A stretch of 64,000 nt of DNA from Dugong dugon. Taxonomy: Eukaryota > Chordata > Mammalia > Sirenia > Dugongidae. Below the pieces are notes generated by a model. That model ran no database searches. It saw nothing but the letters and a program-made list of their open reading frames with translations, and was not told where the DNA came from. Below are positions 10,072 to 20,282 of this stretch, piece after piece (positions within the stretch are counted from its first letter, which is position 1; every line of letters begins with the position of its first letter). The translations under genes and the position numbers were made by a program. The stretch lies in NCBI GenBank assembly GCA_030035585.1, contig CM057477.1, positions 64,957,447 through 65,021,446 on the forward strand, written 5' to 3'.

Positions 10072-11560
10072 AAGAGACATAAAAGACCTATACAATAAAA
10101 ATATAAGACGCTACTGCAAAAAACCAGAAGAGACCTGCGTAAGTGAAAAAACATACCTTGCTAATGGATAGGTAGCCTCAACATTGTGCAAATGTCCATT
10201 CTACCCAAAGCGATTTACAGATACAATGCAATCCCGACCCAGATTCCAATGTCATTTTGTAATGAGATGGAGAAACAAATCACCAACTTCATATGGAAAG
10301 GGAAGAGGCACCGGTTAAGTAAAGCTTTACTCAAGAAGAACAAAGTTGGAGGCCTTACACTACCTGATTTTAGAAACTATTATACTGCCATGGCAGTCAA
10401 AACAGCCTAGTACTGGCGCAAGAACACATACACAGACCAATAGAACAGAATTGAGAATCCAGACAAATTCATCCACCTATGACCAGCTGATATTTGACAA
10501 AGGCCCAAAGTCCATTAACTGGAGAAAACACAGTCTTTAACAAATGGTGCTGGCATAACTGGATAGCCATCTGCAAAAAACTGAAACAAGACCCATGCCT
10601 CACACCAACCACAACAACTAACTCAAAATGGATCAAAGACCTAAATATAAAATCGAAAACGATAAAGATCATGGAAGAAAAAAATAGGGACAATGCTAGG
10701 AGCCCTAATGCATGGCATAAACAGAATACCAACCATACGTAACAATGCACAAGCACCAGAAGAGATACTTGAAAACTGGGAGTTCCTAAAATTCAAACAC
10801 TTACGTTCATCAAAAGACTTCACCAAAAGATTAAAAAGACAACCTACAGGCTGGGAAAAAATTCTGGCTACAACAAATCCGATCAGCATCTAATCTCTAA
10901 AATCTACAAGATACTGCAAAACCTCGACAACAAAAAGACAAATAACCCAATTAAAAAATGGGCAAAGGATATGAACAGGCACTTTGCCAAAGAAGACATT
11001 CAGGCGGCTAACAGACACATGAAGAAACGTTCGTGTTCATTAGCCATTAGAGAAACGCAAATCAAAACTACAATGAGATACCATCTCACCCAACAAGGCT
11101 AGCTTTAATCCAAAAAACACAAAATAATAAATGTTGGAGAGGTTGTGGAGAGACTGGAACACTTATACACTGTTGGTGGGAATGTAAAATGGTACAACCT
11201 CTTTGGAAATCAATTTGGCGCTTCCTTAAAAAGCTAGAAATAGAGGTACCATACGATCCAGAAATCCCACTCCATGCAATATATCCTAGAGAAATAAGAG
11301 CCATCACACAAATAGATATATGCACACTCATGGTCATTGCAGCACTGTTTACGATAGCAAAAAGATGGAAACAACATAGATGCCCATCAACGGATGAATG
11401 GATAAACAAATTATGGTATATTCACACAATGGAATACTATGCAACAATAAAGAACAATGATGAAGCCATGAAACATCTTATAACATGGAGGAATCTGTAA
11501 GGTCTGAGTGGATTTAGTCAGTGGCAAAAGGACAAATATTGTATAAGACCACTATTATAA
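10072..11560 (+). pseudogene. L1-A ORF2 C-terminal fragment
   Basis: Reads the C-terminal ORF2p region: [60 protein letters not shown] then a stop, and further down WWECKMVQPLW-like, IPLHAIYPREIRAI and WINKLWYIHTMEYYA. Multiple frame changes and stops; the family stop after RPLL is at 11558-11560, while a premature TAA lies at 11498. No RT catalytic box is left. Confidence 0.85.
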
Positions 11561-12561
11561 GAACTCAAGAAAAGGTTTAAACACAGAAGAAAACATTCTT
11601 TGATGGTTATGAGGGTGGGGAGAGAGGGGAAGAGGTATTCACTAACTAGATGGTAGACAAAATTTACCTTAGGTGAAGGGAAGGACAATACACACTACAA
11701 GGGAAGTCAGCACAACTGGACTAAACCAAAGCTAAGAAGTTTCCTGAATACAACCAAACACTTCAATGGACAGAGTAGCAGGGGTGGGGGTCTGGGGACC
11801 ATGCTTTCAGGGGACATCTAGGTCAATAGGCATAACAAAGTTTATTAAGAAAATGTTCTGCATCCTACTTTGGTGAGTGGCATCTGGGGTCTTAAAAGCT
11901 TGCAAGTGGCCATCTACGATGCATCAATTGGTCCCAACCCAACTGGAGTAAAGGAGAATGAAGAACACCAAAGACACAAGGAAAGTATTAGCCTAAGAGA
12001 CAGGAAGGGCCACATATACCAGAGACTTCATCAGTCTGAGGCCAGAAGAACTAGACGGTGCCCGGCTACCACCAATGACCGCCCCGATAGGGAACACAAC
12101 AGAGAGTCCTGGATGGAGCAGGAGAAAGGCAGGGTGCAGAACTCAAATTCTGGTAAAAAGACCAGACTTAATGGTCTGACTGAGACTGGAAGAACCCCAG
12201 AAAGCGTGGCCCCTGGACTTTCTGTCAACCCAGCACAAAAACCATTCCTGAGGTCAACTCTTCACACAACGATTAGACTGGACTATGGAACATAAAATGA
12301 TACTCGTGAAGAATGTGCTTCTTAGCTCAAGTAGATACGTGAGACTAAATGGGCAGCTCCTGTCCAGAGGTGAGATGAGAAGGCAGCCAGGGTCAGGAGC
12401 TGGTTGAATGGACACAGGAACTCAGGGGTGGAAAGGAGGAGTGTGATGTCAAAGTATAGGGAAAGCAACAAGGGTCACGTAACAACGTATGTATAAATTT
12501 TTGTATGAGGGACTAACTTGAATTGTAAACTGTCACTTAAAGGATAACAATAAAAAAATAC
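10072..12561 (+). mobile_element. LINE-1 copy A, 5'-truncated, inserted in an LTR
   Basis: A 2.5-kb L1 3' end: C-terminal third of ORF2, a 3' UTR of about 1 kb (agcaggagaaaggcagggtg, agaccagacttaatggtctg) and an A-rich end (aacaataaaaaaata). Flanked by TTCTTTCTG at 10063-10071 and 12562-12570. Its 3' UTR is the same type as that of the L1 at 42570-47895. Confidence 0.9.
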
Positions 12562-12699
12562 TTCTTTCTGACGTGGCAGTCTCTTTAGTGGACTGCCTGG
12601 CTTAATGTTTACTCGATAATAAAACTTTCTCTTCTATTTTTTGTGGAGAGAGTTTCTGGGTTAGGAGTAGTTTTTGTTTTTAATTATATTTGCCCAGCA

Positions 12700-12845
12700 G
12701 GTGCTGCCAGCAGCTCCGAGGGAGAAAGATGTGGCAGTCCACTTCGGTAAAGATGACAGCCTTGGAAACTCTACGGGGCAGTTCTAATCTGTCCTATAAG
12801 ATCACTATGAATGGGAATGACTGGTGGCAATGGGTTTGGTGTTTG
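12700..12845 (+). mobile_element. AfroSINE, long form, head missing
   Basis: Contains the central segment gagggagaaagatgtggcag, then cttggaaactctacggggca and tail ggcaatgggtttggtg. It lies between two LTR copies; the tRNA-like head is absent. Confidence 0.82.
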
Positions 12846-12847
12846 GT

Positions 12848-13290
12848 TCCCCAGCTCCCTGTTCTTTCAGAACTCCCTTCAGATAAGTTGTAATTGCAAA
12901 TTCTTTCTGTTTCTTTGAAAACTATGTAGATCAAAGATGTTTTCTCAAGGACCTGAGAACCAAGTCTTCTGAAACACAATCATGCAGGAAGATCACACCC
13001 CTACCTCCCAGTTTCCTTGGAAGAAGATTAGCATAACCTCAGGTGCCCGGCTACAAAGATACTACAAAATGAGTGATTTTATCTTAAGCACTAACATAAT
13101 GAGTTGTACCCACTCAGCTATATAAAGGGTCAGATTCCTTTCGGTCTTTGCAATGTCTTTAGCCCACTGCCTGAGATGCTTCATGTTCTAGTTTAACGCT
13201 CCGTCAATAATAAAACTTTATCTTTTATTTTTGTGGTGAAGTTTCCTGGGTTGGGAGTAGATTTTGTTTGTAGTAACTTTTCCCCCAACA
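12848..13290 (+). mobile_element. LTR copy 2, ends 35 bp from CPB2 exon 9
   Basis: Same family and orientation as 9785-12699: cagataagttgtaattgcaa, TATA box in cagctatataaagggtcaga (about 13111-13130), polyA signal in caataataaaactttatctt, and end cttttcccccaaca. It promotes plus-strand transcription, opposite to CPB2. The exon 9 splice donor starts at 13325. Confidence 0.78.
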
Positions 13291-13325
13291 AATGCCAGCG
13301 AGAAAAATAATTCAGCAGCACTTAC

Positions 13326-13528
13326 CAGCTCCTTGTGGTCTTTGCTTCTGCTTCTATTGTAGGAATAAGGAAACACTATGTGTTGGGAGTATGAATGCAT
13401 GCTTATGTAAGCTTTAATGTGGTTGATATTTTTTCTCAAGAAATCAGCCACTGCCTTCACTTCTGGCTCCGATTCAGGGTAGGGTCCACAGTAGTTTTCA
13501 GAGCATGAAAAACTGGATGCGCCTTCCT
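13326..13528 (-). CDS. CPB2: CPB2 exon 9, third zinc ligand
   Basis: A 203-bp exon (2 nt plus 67 codons). Acceptor is attgatttcaccacag/AG and donor is CTG/gtaagtg. It reads EGASSFSCSENYCGPYPESE, then PEVKAVADFLRKNINHIKAY, then ISMHSYSQHIVFPYSYNRSR and SKDHKEL. His in SMHSYSQ is the third zinc ligand (CPA His196, human precursor His310), and the neighbouring Ser-Tyr is the CPA 197-198 pair. The arginine matching human Arg302 (mature), a proposed cleavage site in TAFI inactivation, is kept. An LTR ends at about 13290, only some 35 bp beyond the splice donor. Confidence 0.96.
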
Positions 13529-14003
13529 CTGTGGTGAAATCAATAAAATGGAATTATGAGCCGATAGACATACTATTGTAATTTACGATTTCCCTGACAA
13601 TGTATTCTCCTAATGTCTTTGGTGCAACATTTTTAGATAAATGGATTAGGTAAGGCTCTGTATATAACATTTCTGGTATCCACTATGTTGTTTATGCTTC
13701 TTTTGAAGTAAAATTTTTGTATGCTCACATAGCAGACACTCCCAACAGTTAGTCACAACCTGTCACCCTTGCTGCCTGGGGGCAGTCATCTTGCAACCTT
13801 GAGAAAGCAGCAAAGAGAATCTCAGAGATGCCAGGCCTGTCTTCAAACTTCTGGTTATGTGAGAAAAATAAGCCCTATTTTCTTGAATCTACTGTAAATT
13901 TGACTTTCTGATATTTGTAGTTTAAAAATCACTGATGAATACAGCCCATAAAAGAAAAGCTTCACTCTGGGACTCAGAATATGCAAGTTTTACCTTCGGT
14001 GCA
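13529..14003. other. CPB2 intron 8 next to exon 9, unassigned
   Basis: The exon 9 acceptor tract is at 13529-13545. Beyond it lies AT-rich sequence with no recognised element. Confidence 0.5.
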
Positions 14004-14693
14004 GGGCCTTGGGTGGCACAAACAGTTAAGCTTTTGGGTACTAACCAAAAGGGTGGTGGTTCGAGCGCACCCAGAGGTACCTTGGAAGAAAGGTCTGGAG
14101 ATCTGGAAGAGGCCGCATAGGCCCGGCTCACTATTATTACTCCCGTTGCTAACCCCCACATTTTCTCATGATCTTGTTTTTCCCTCTGGTTTCAGTCTCT
14201 ACCAAAGGTTTAAGATTAACCAGTGTTCCTCCATGGAGGGTGGAAGACAAGTGCTAACGACCTAAGAATGACAAAGCAAACAAAGCACCCATCCCGGGAC
14301 AAGAAAACCAGGATGTCGCCAGATAACCCCCAAGAAAAGATTAACTCATCTGGGGCGTGACCACCTCAAGGGGGAACTAACACAAACTTCTAAGACCCAT
14401 AATCCTGTCCCTATAAAAGCCTTCGGTCGATCTCCAGCTGGGGAGACGGGTTTTTTGGAGGAATCTATTCCCCTCTGTCTCCTGTATATCGATATATAAT
14501 AAAACTCTTGCTGCTCACCTCATCCCTGTCTCAGAATTGGCTACTGTGGCAAGCTGCTCCAATCCGTGTTGTTGCGGTAAAGGATCTACTTCTGAAAATC
14601 TATTTCTGAAAAATCAGCCATTGAAAACCTCATGGAGCACAGTCCTACTCTGACATACCTGGGGTCATGGTGAGTTGAAATCAATTTGAAGAC
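14004..14693 (+). mobile_element. AfroSINE, third form, split by an ERV1-like LTR
   Basis: 14004-14103 (gggccttgggtggcacaaac to gaaaggtctggagatc) and 14587-14693 (tacttctgaaaatct, gaaaaatcagccattgaaaa, tggggtcatggtgagttgaa, then T run) join into one SINE once the LTR is removed. Confidence 0.9.
14104..14582 (+). mobile_element. ERV1-like solo LTR, 4-bp TSD GATC
   Basis: Starts TGGAAGAGGCCGC and ends TTGCGGTAAAG; flanked by GATC at 14100-14103 and 14583-14586. Closely similar over its full length to 7077-7564, including ctataaaagccttcggtcga and tataataaaactcttgctgc. Confidence 0.87.
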
Positions 14694-15060
14694 ACTTTTT
14701 TTTTTTTTTTAAACTTTGAGTGCTACTTTTAACTTGCTAAATTGGTTCATTAAATAAAATGGGATGGTGATATTTGATACCAGAATAATACCTATTCACT
14801 ACTTTAGAGATTATATTCAACACCACTTCAGATGGTAGCCTGTCTTCCAGCGTTTCTCCTTTCTGTCCCCAGTTCACAGAAATGGAGTCCCAGGAAGCCA
14901 TCCAAGGCATCACTCCCTCTTGGAAAAATTGATTAGCCCAGAATTGGATTCTTAACTTGTGTTCTGCCAATCAGAATCCTTTCACCAATAATCTGAAACT
15001 AAGATTCTGGTCTCAGTCTGACTGCTGTCTTGAACAAAGGCAATACCACCACCAGCCAAC
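14694..15060. other. CPB2 intron 8, unassigned
   Basis: T run followed by AT-rich sequence; no element recognised. Confidence 0.45.
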
Positions 15061-15064
15061 CCGC

Positions 15065-15215
15065 AAAGAGCACATGCTGCATGACAGAAACTCTGCTAAG
15101 TGATTTATGAGCAATATCTCATCGAATCCTCACAACAACCCTATGAAGTAAGTACTGTTGTTTTAGGAGATGTAAATTGAATGCTATTGATGATAACCAT
15201 CCTTCAGAAGAAGAC
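15065..15215 (-). mobile_element. MIR-like relic
   Basis: tcatcgaatcctcacaacaa and ccctatgaagtaagtactgt match the complement of the MIR core/3' region. Confidence 0.55.
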
Positions 15216-15234
15216 ATGCCATATTGTGAGGCAC

Positions 15235-15460
15235 TTAACCTTTTATTTCTAATCTTGACTTTGACATTTAATAGCTACATGGCCATGGGCAAATATTTTT
15301 AAACCTATCTATTCCTCAATTTCCTTACCTGCAAAATGGAATAATAATAATTACTAAATGAAGATTTAGTAAGGATTATAGGAGATAATACATTTAATAA
15401 GGTGCTTTGCACAGCACCTGGCATCTAGTAAGTGTTCAGTAACTTTATTGTTGTTGTTGA
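15235..15460 (+). mobile_element. MIR
   Basis: Typical MIR progression: tttgacatttaatagctaca, ccatgggcaaatatttttaa, ctcaatttccttacctgcaa aatgg, and cagcacctggcatctagtaa. Confidence 0.8.
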
Positions 15461-15949
15461 TCATCATGATCATCATCAATATGCAGATTGGGATGAAAGT
15501 CAGAGTTCATCACAGAGATGAGAGGAGAGAAAGGACTCATTGACATCCCGACAGGGTGCAGGCTCAGTTCCAGTCTATTTCTGAGGCCAACTGCATCCTT
15601 GAACTTGGGTTCCAGGGGCTACTTCATTGTCCTTACAAAGCCTGCCTTTCTTAAGCTTGTTTTGCTTTCTTCCTATTATTTGCAACTACAAACTAGTGTT
15701 TGTTAAACGTTCTTTTCCCCATGAGTAATGTGTGGAACACCCAAGGACTTTCCAAGTATTTTATTTGTTTTTATTTTTAACCAGGAATGTGAATTGATGA
15801 ACTGTTTCTGACACTTTGGTCACCTTTGAGTACTCCTGCCCTTTTTCCTGCTATACACAAATTCAAAAGATTAGAAATCATATATTGAGGATAGCGGTGG
15901 GGGTGGACATGAAAGAGTAGATGAGAGAAGTGGTGACTTAATATGAATC
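15461..15949. other. CPB2 intron 8, unassigned
   Basis: Starts with a short ATC/ATG repeat (15462-15482); otherwise nothing recognised. Confidence 0.45.
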
Positions 15950-16268
15950 CTGAAACCAGTTCTGTACAATAGAAATATAACGCAAGCTGCATATATATTT
16001 TATATTTTCAAGTAGTCACTTCAAAAAAAGTAAGAAAAACCGGTGAAATTAATTTTAATAAGATAGCTTATTTAAACATATACGTATAAAATGTTATCAT
16101 TTCAAATGTAATCCATATGAAAATAATTCATGAGATATTTTATGTTATAAATATTCAAAATCAGTATTTATTTCACACTTACAGCGTATCTCAGTTCAGA
16201 CTAGCCACGTGTCAAGTGCTTGATACCCACATGTGGCTAGTGATTACTGTACTGCACAGCGCAGCCTC
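15950..16268. mobile_element. hAT-type nonautonomous DNA transposon
   Basis: Runs from cagttctgtacaatagaaat to gtgattactgtactgcacag, with internal ggtgaaattaattttaataa and ccacatgtggctagtg. This matches a common mammalian MER1-group element that begins CAGnnCTGTnCAATAG; the inverted ends are decayed. Confidence 0.65.
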
Positions 16269-16282
16269 AGAGACTCATTCTG

Positions 16283-16444
16283 TGACTGTCATTCTAGGAG
16301 GGTTGAGTCGACACACATATGCCTCAGAAGAAAGGCCTGGTGATCTATTTCCAGAAAAGCAGACTTTTAGAACTCTATGGAGCATAGCTCTACTCTGACA
16401 CACCTGGGGTCACCATGAATTGGAATGAACTTGACGGCAACTAA
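16283..16444 (+). mobile_element. AfroSINE, third form, head decayed
   Basis: cctcagaagaaaggcctggt, gatctatttccag, ctctactctgacacacctgg and tail ggaatgaacttgacggcaac. Confidence 0.8.
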
Positions 16445-16999
16445 TAATATGGTCTCATGGAAAAGAATACAAACTATTGTCCAATGCATGCTGGCTGCAA
16501 AAACTTTGTAGTTTAACTTAATATTTAGAAAATGAGTGAAGCTGTCTTAGAAATCTTGAGACCAGAGGTTGTCACAAAGTGTTCTCTCCCCTAACCCTCA
16601 TTCCCATCCCCAATATACAGACACACAATTTTAATGCAGGGGAAGGGTGAAATGAACATACAAATCAACAAGTAAATTTAATACGTCACTTCCCATTAAA
16701 AAGTGAGGTACGCTTCTAGATCCTTTACATAAAGTATCATAAAGGCACATTCTGCTTGTCTGAATGAGGAGGAGTTAAGATTTAATTCTTTCTTCTTACT
16801 GTATTGCTTATATACTACTGAAGAGATGCTGGGGCTCTTGGGAGAAAAGGATTCCTTACCATTACTTTTTCATTTTATGTAGGACTTTCTTGCCTATATT
16901 TGCTGCTTCTGTTTCTTTTTATAAAACTTCCATGAAGTGTAATAATACAGCACCATGCCAAAGAGGGGACTGAAATGTTTCTTTATGACAATAAGAAAA
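16445..16999. other. CPB2 intron 8, unassigned
   Basis: No repeat, exon or RNA gene recognised. Confidence 0.5.
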
Positions 17000-17755
17000 T
17001 AAAAAACCAACCCTGTTGCTCATCCAGTAGATTCCGACTAATTTAGGAAATAATATTGGAGTTATTATTCCCTGTCCTTGAGCATAGAGAATGTGACCCA
17101 GCTGGAGCTAGACTCACAAGGACACATCAACTGGGCCCTGAGGTATAAAGATAGTAGCTAAGATAATCTTGGAAAATATCTTTTAGAGAACCTTACACAT
17201 AAATCATTCAAACAGAACACAAAAGATCTTCCACTCTTATCTTTTCCTATTAGCGTTTAGTGAATAGAAGATTTGTTGGACCAGTGTGGACCCTCCTGAC
17301 TGTCCTTTCTAAAACCTGTACCAGTGATTGTTAAGACAGAGATTCAAAATGTAGGATCACAGTTTCTAGCCAATCTGTGAAAAGGTGAAGCTTTCAAAGG
17401 TTTTGCCCATTTCTGATGTTAATATATACCGATGACTCTGTAATGTTCCTTGGACTTGGGCAGATATGGCTCTAGCAGCATGCTTGTCTGTTTTCCCGCT
17501 TTTGCCTTTTTGAATATATGCTGAATAAAATTTTCTTTTTGCTTTATTAAACTTTGTGATGTTTTTTCCCTACAACACGACTCATGGCAACCCCAGATGT
17601 TACAAAGTAAAAGTGCTCCATAGGGTTTTCTTGGCTGCAATCTTTATGTAAGCAGATCTCCAGGCCTTTCTTCTGTGGTGCCACTGGGTGGGTTTGAACT
17701 GCTGATCCTTAGGTTAGTAGAGGAGTGCAAACTGCTTGTACTACCCAGGGACCTC
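17000..17755 (-). mobile_element. AfroSINE, third form, split by an LTR
   Basis: Tail complement 17000-17038 (aaaccaaccctgttgctcat, then gattccgac) and body complement 17582-17755 (tcatggcaaccccagatgtt, ccaggcctttcttctgtggt, ctacccagggacctct) are one SINE interrupted by 17039-17577. Confidence 0.87.
17039..17577 (+). mobile_element. Solo LTR (family 2), 4-bp TSD CGAC
   Basis: TAATTTAGGAAATAATATTG (canonical TG decayed to TA) to TTTTTTCCCTACAACA, flanked by CGAC at 17035-17038 and 17578-17581. polyA-signal region is gctgaataaaattttctttt. Same family as 33885-34506. Confidence 0.85.
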
Positions 17756-20282
17756 TTGATGACCATAACGTGACTATATTGAATAAAATTAAGCACCGAA
17801 AAAGCTTGATAAAATAAGAAGTTCCAAAAGGGAACTTGCATCTGAAGAGTGATTGTCAAAATCCCTATCCATTCATCCACAGGCAGCTATTTTTCGACAA
17901 GGTGTCAAAGTTCATTAAATGGAGGAAGAAATACTCTCTTTAAAAAATGGTGCTGGCAAAACTGGTTATCCACTTGCAGAAAAATGAAACAGGATCCATA
18001 TGTCACGCCATATACAAAAATTAATTCAAAATGGATCAAAGACCTAAATATTAAAGCTAAAACTATAAAGTTTCTGGAAGACAATATACGGAAAAGACTA
18101 TGGGACCTAATTTTCTTTTGAAATGCATTATTAAACACACCTACAAATACATGAACAACAGAAGACGAAGTAGATAACTAGGATCTCCTAAAAATTAAAT
18201 CTTTATCTTCATCAAAATTAAAAAATGAGCAAAGGACATGAACAGACACTTCACCAAAAAGGACATTCAAGCAGCCAACAAACACAGGAAAAGATATTTG
18301 CGATCATTAGCCATTAGAGATGTGCACATCAAAACAACAGCAAGACACCCTCTCACCCTTGCAGAAATGGCACTGATCAAAAGAACATAAAACAACACTT
18401 GCTGGTGAGCCTGCGGGCCGATTGGAATCCTGCTCCACTGCTGGTGGGATTGTACCAGGGTAAGTCAGAAAGTATTGCTACTAGGATTCCAGTTCATACA
18501 TGCACGGGTTTATTCCAAACGAAACGTGTTTAAACATGTCTCTGTGATCAGTGGACGGCTGCAGACAGATTCTATCAGTACTATACTTGTCTTAGTCTCA
18601 TTAGGGTGCCTTAAAAAAAAGGATACTTTTGTGCCATGGAAAAAAAGATTTTTGAGGTCAGGGCTAATATCAAATTTTTAACAATACTCAAGTAGACCTC
18701 TTCCCAAATCATTGAAGCTTTGTAACAAGTTTATGGGGCTACTGCCCCACATAAAACAACAGATTTTAGATGGATCAAGCGTTTAAAGGAAGACGAGAAG
18801 ACCTCAAAGATGAGCTGAGACGGAAACCACTCAGAAGGTTATGGTGATGCTTTTTGGAATTCCAAAGTGGTCATCTTCATAGATTTTCTTGTAGGACACA
18901 GGACAATCACAGGGGCTTCTTATGAAGAAGGTTTAAGAAAACTGCAAACTGCATTGGTGAAAAAAAGGCCAGGAAAGTTGTGCCAAGGAATTTTTTTCCA
19001 TCACGACAATGCACCTGCTCATTCCTCGACAGTAGCAAGGGCTGTCCGATGAGAATTTCACTGGGAAACCTAACCCCATCCACCCTAAAGTCCTGATCTT
19101 GTCCCTTCAGAATTTTTTTTTTTTTTTAATTGTACTTCAGATGAAGGCTTACAGAACCAATAGTTTCTCATGAAACAGTAGTACACATATTGTTTATGAC
19201 ATTAGTTAACAACCCCACAACATGTCAACCCTCTAACTTCTCAACCTTTTTTTTTTGGTGAAAATACACATAGCCAAAGATACACCAATTCAAGAATTTC
19301 TACACGCACAGTTCAGTGACATTGACTACGCTCTTCCAATTGTGCAGTTATTCTCACTTAAGATGAAGGCTTACAGAACAAGATAGTTTCTCATTTAACA
19401 TTTATAACAAATATTGCCCTATGACAATGGTTAACAATCTCACAACACATCAACAATATCTTTACCCAACCTTGGGTACCCTATCACCAGCTTCCTTGTC
19501 CCCTTCTGCCTTCTGGCCCTTGTCACTGGACTCCTGTACCTCGTTAGTCTCATTTGGTTTTACGGGGCTGTCCACTCCCAGGCTGAACAGTGAACCTCGG
19601 AGATAACTTCACCACTGAGCTAAAAGGGTGTCTGGGGGCCATACTCTCGGGGTTTCTCCAGTCTCCTTTAGGCCATTAAATCTGGTCTTTTTATTGTGAG
19701 ATAGAATTATGTTCTACATCCTTCTCCAGCTCTATCCAGAAACCTCTGTTGTGATCCTGCTCAGAGCAGTCAGTGGTGGTAGCCGGGCACCATCTAACTG
19801 TACTGGACTCAGTCCAGTGGAGGCCTTGGTAGCTGTGGACAATTAGTCCTTTGGACTAATCTTTTCCTTGTATCCTGCTCTTTTCCTTCTCCCTTGCTTC
19901 CCAAGGGATGAGACCAGTGGAGTATCTTAGATGGCCGCTCTCAGGCTTTTAAGACCCCAGACACTACTCACCAAGGTAGAATGTACAGCATTGTCTTTAT
20001 AAGCTGTGTTATGCCAACTGAGCTAGATGTTCCCTGAGACCATGGTCCCCACAGCCCTCCACCCAGCAATTCAGTCCCTCAGGGAGTTTGTATGTGTCTA
20101 TGGGGCTTCCATGACCTTTCCTTGTCCAAGTTGTGCTAGTTTCCTCTGTATTGTGCACGGTCTCACCCTTCACCCAAGATACCACTTATCTATTGCCTAT
20201 TTAGTATTTCCTCCCCAACCCTCCCATCCCTGGTAACCAACAAAGATTGTTACATTTTGTGTGTGAACTTTTTCATGGGTTT

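Larger units (their letters stand above)
9785..12699 (+). mobile_element. LTR copy 1 (TATA-box LTR family), split by L1-A
   Basis: 9785-10071 and 12562-12699 together match the LTR at 12848-13290: cccctgttct, cagctatataaagggtaaga (TATA box), then after the L1 cgataataaaactttctctt (polyA signal), gtttctgggttaggagtagt and a final cagca. The left edge is uncertain. L1-A entered between the TATA box and the polyA signal. Confidence 0.75.

Noticed and set aside
7077-14582. A provirus bounded by the two similar LTRs at 7077 and 14104
   Set aside because: The LTRs have different target duplications (AATA, GATC), sit in different host repeats, and the interval contains CPB2 exon 9, SINEs and another LTR family, with no gag/pol/env sequence.
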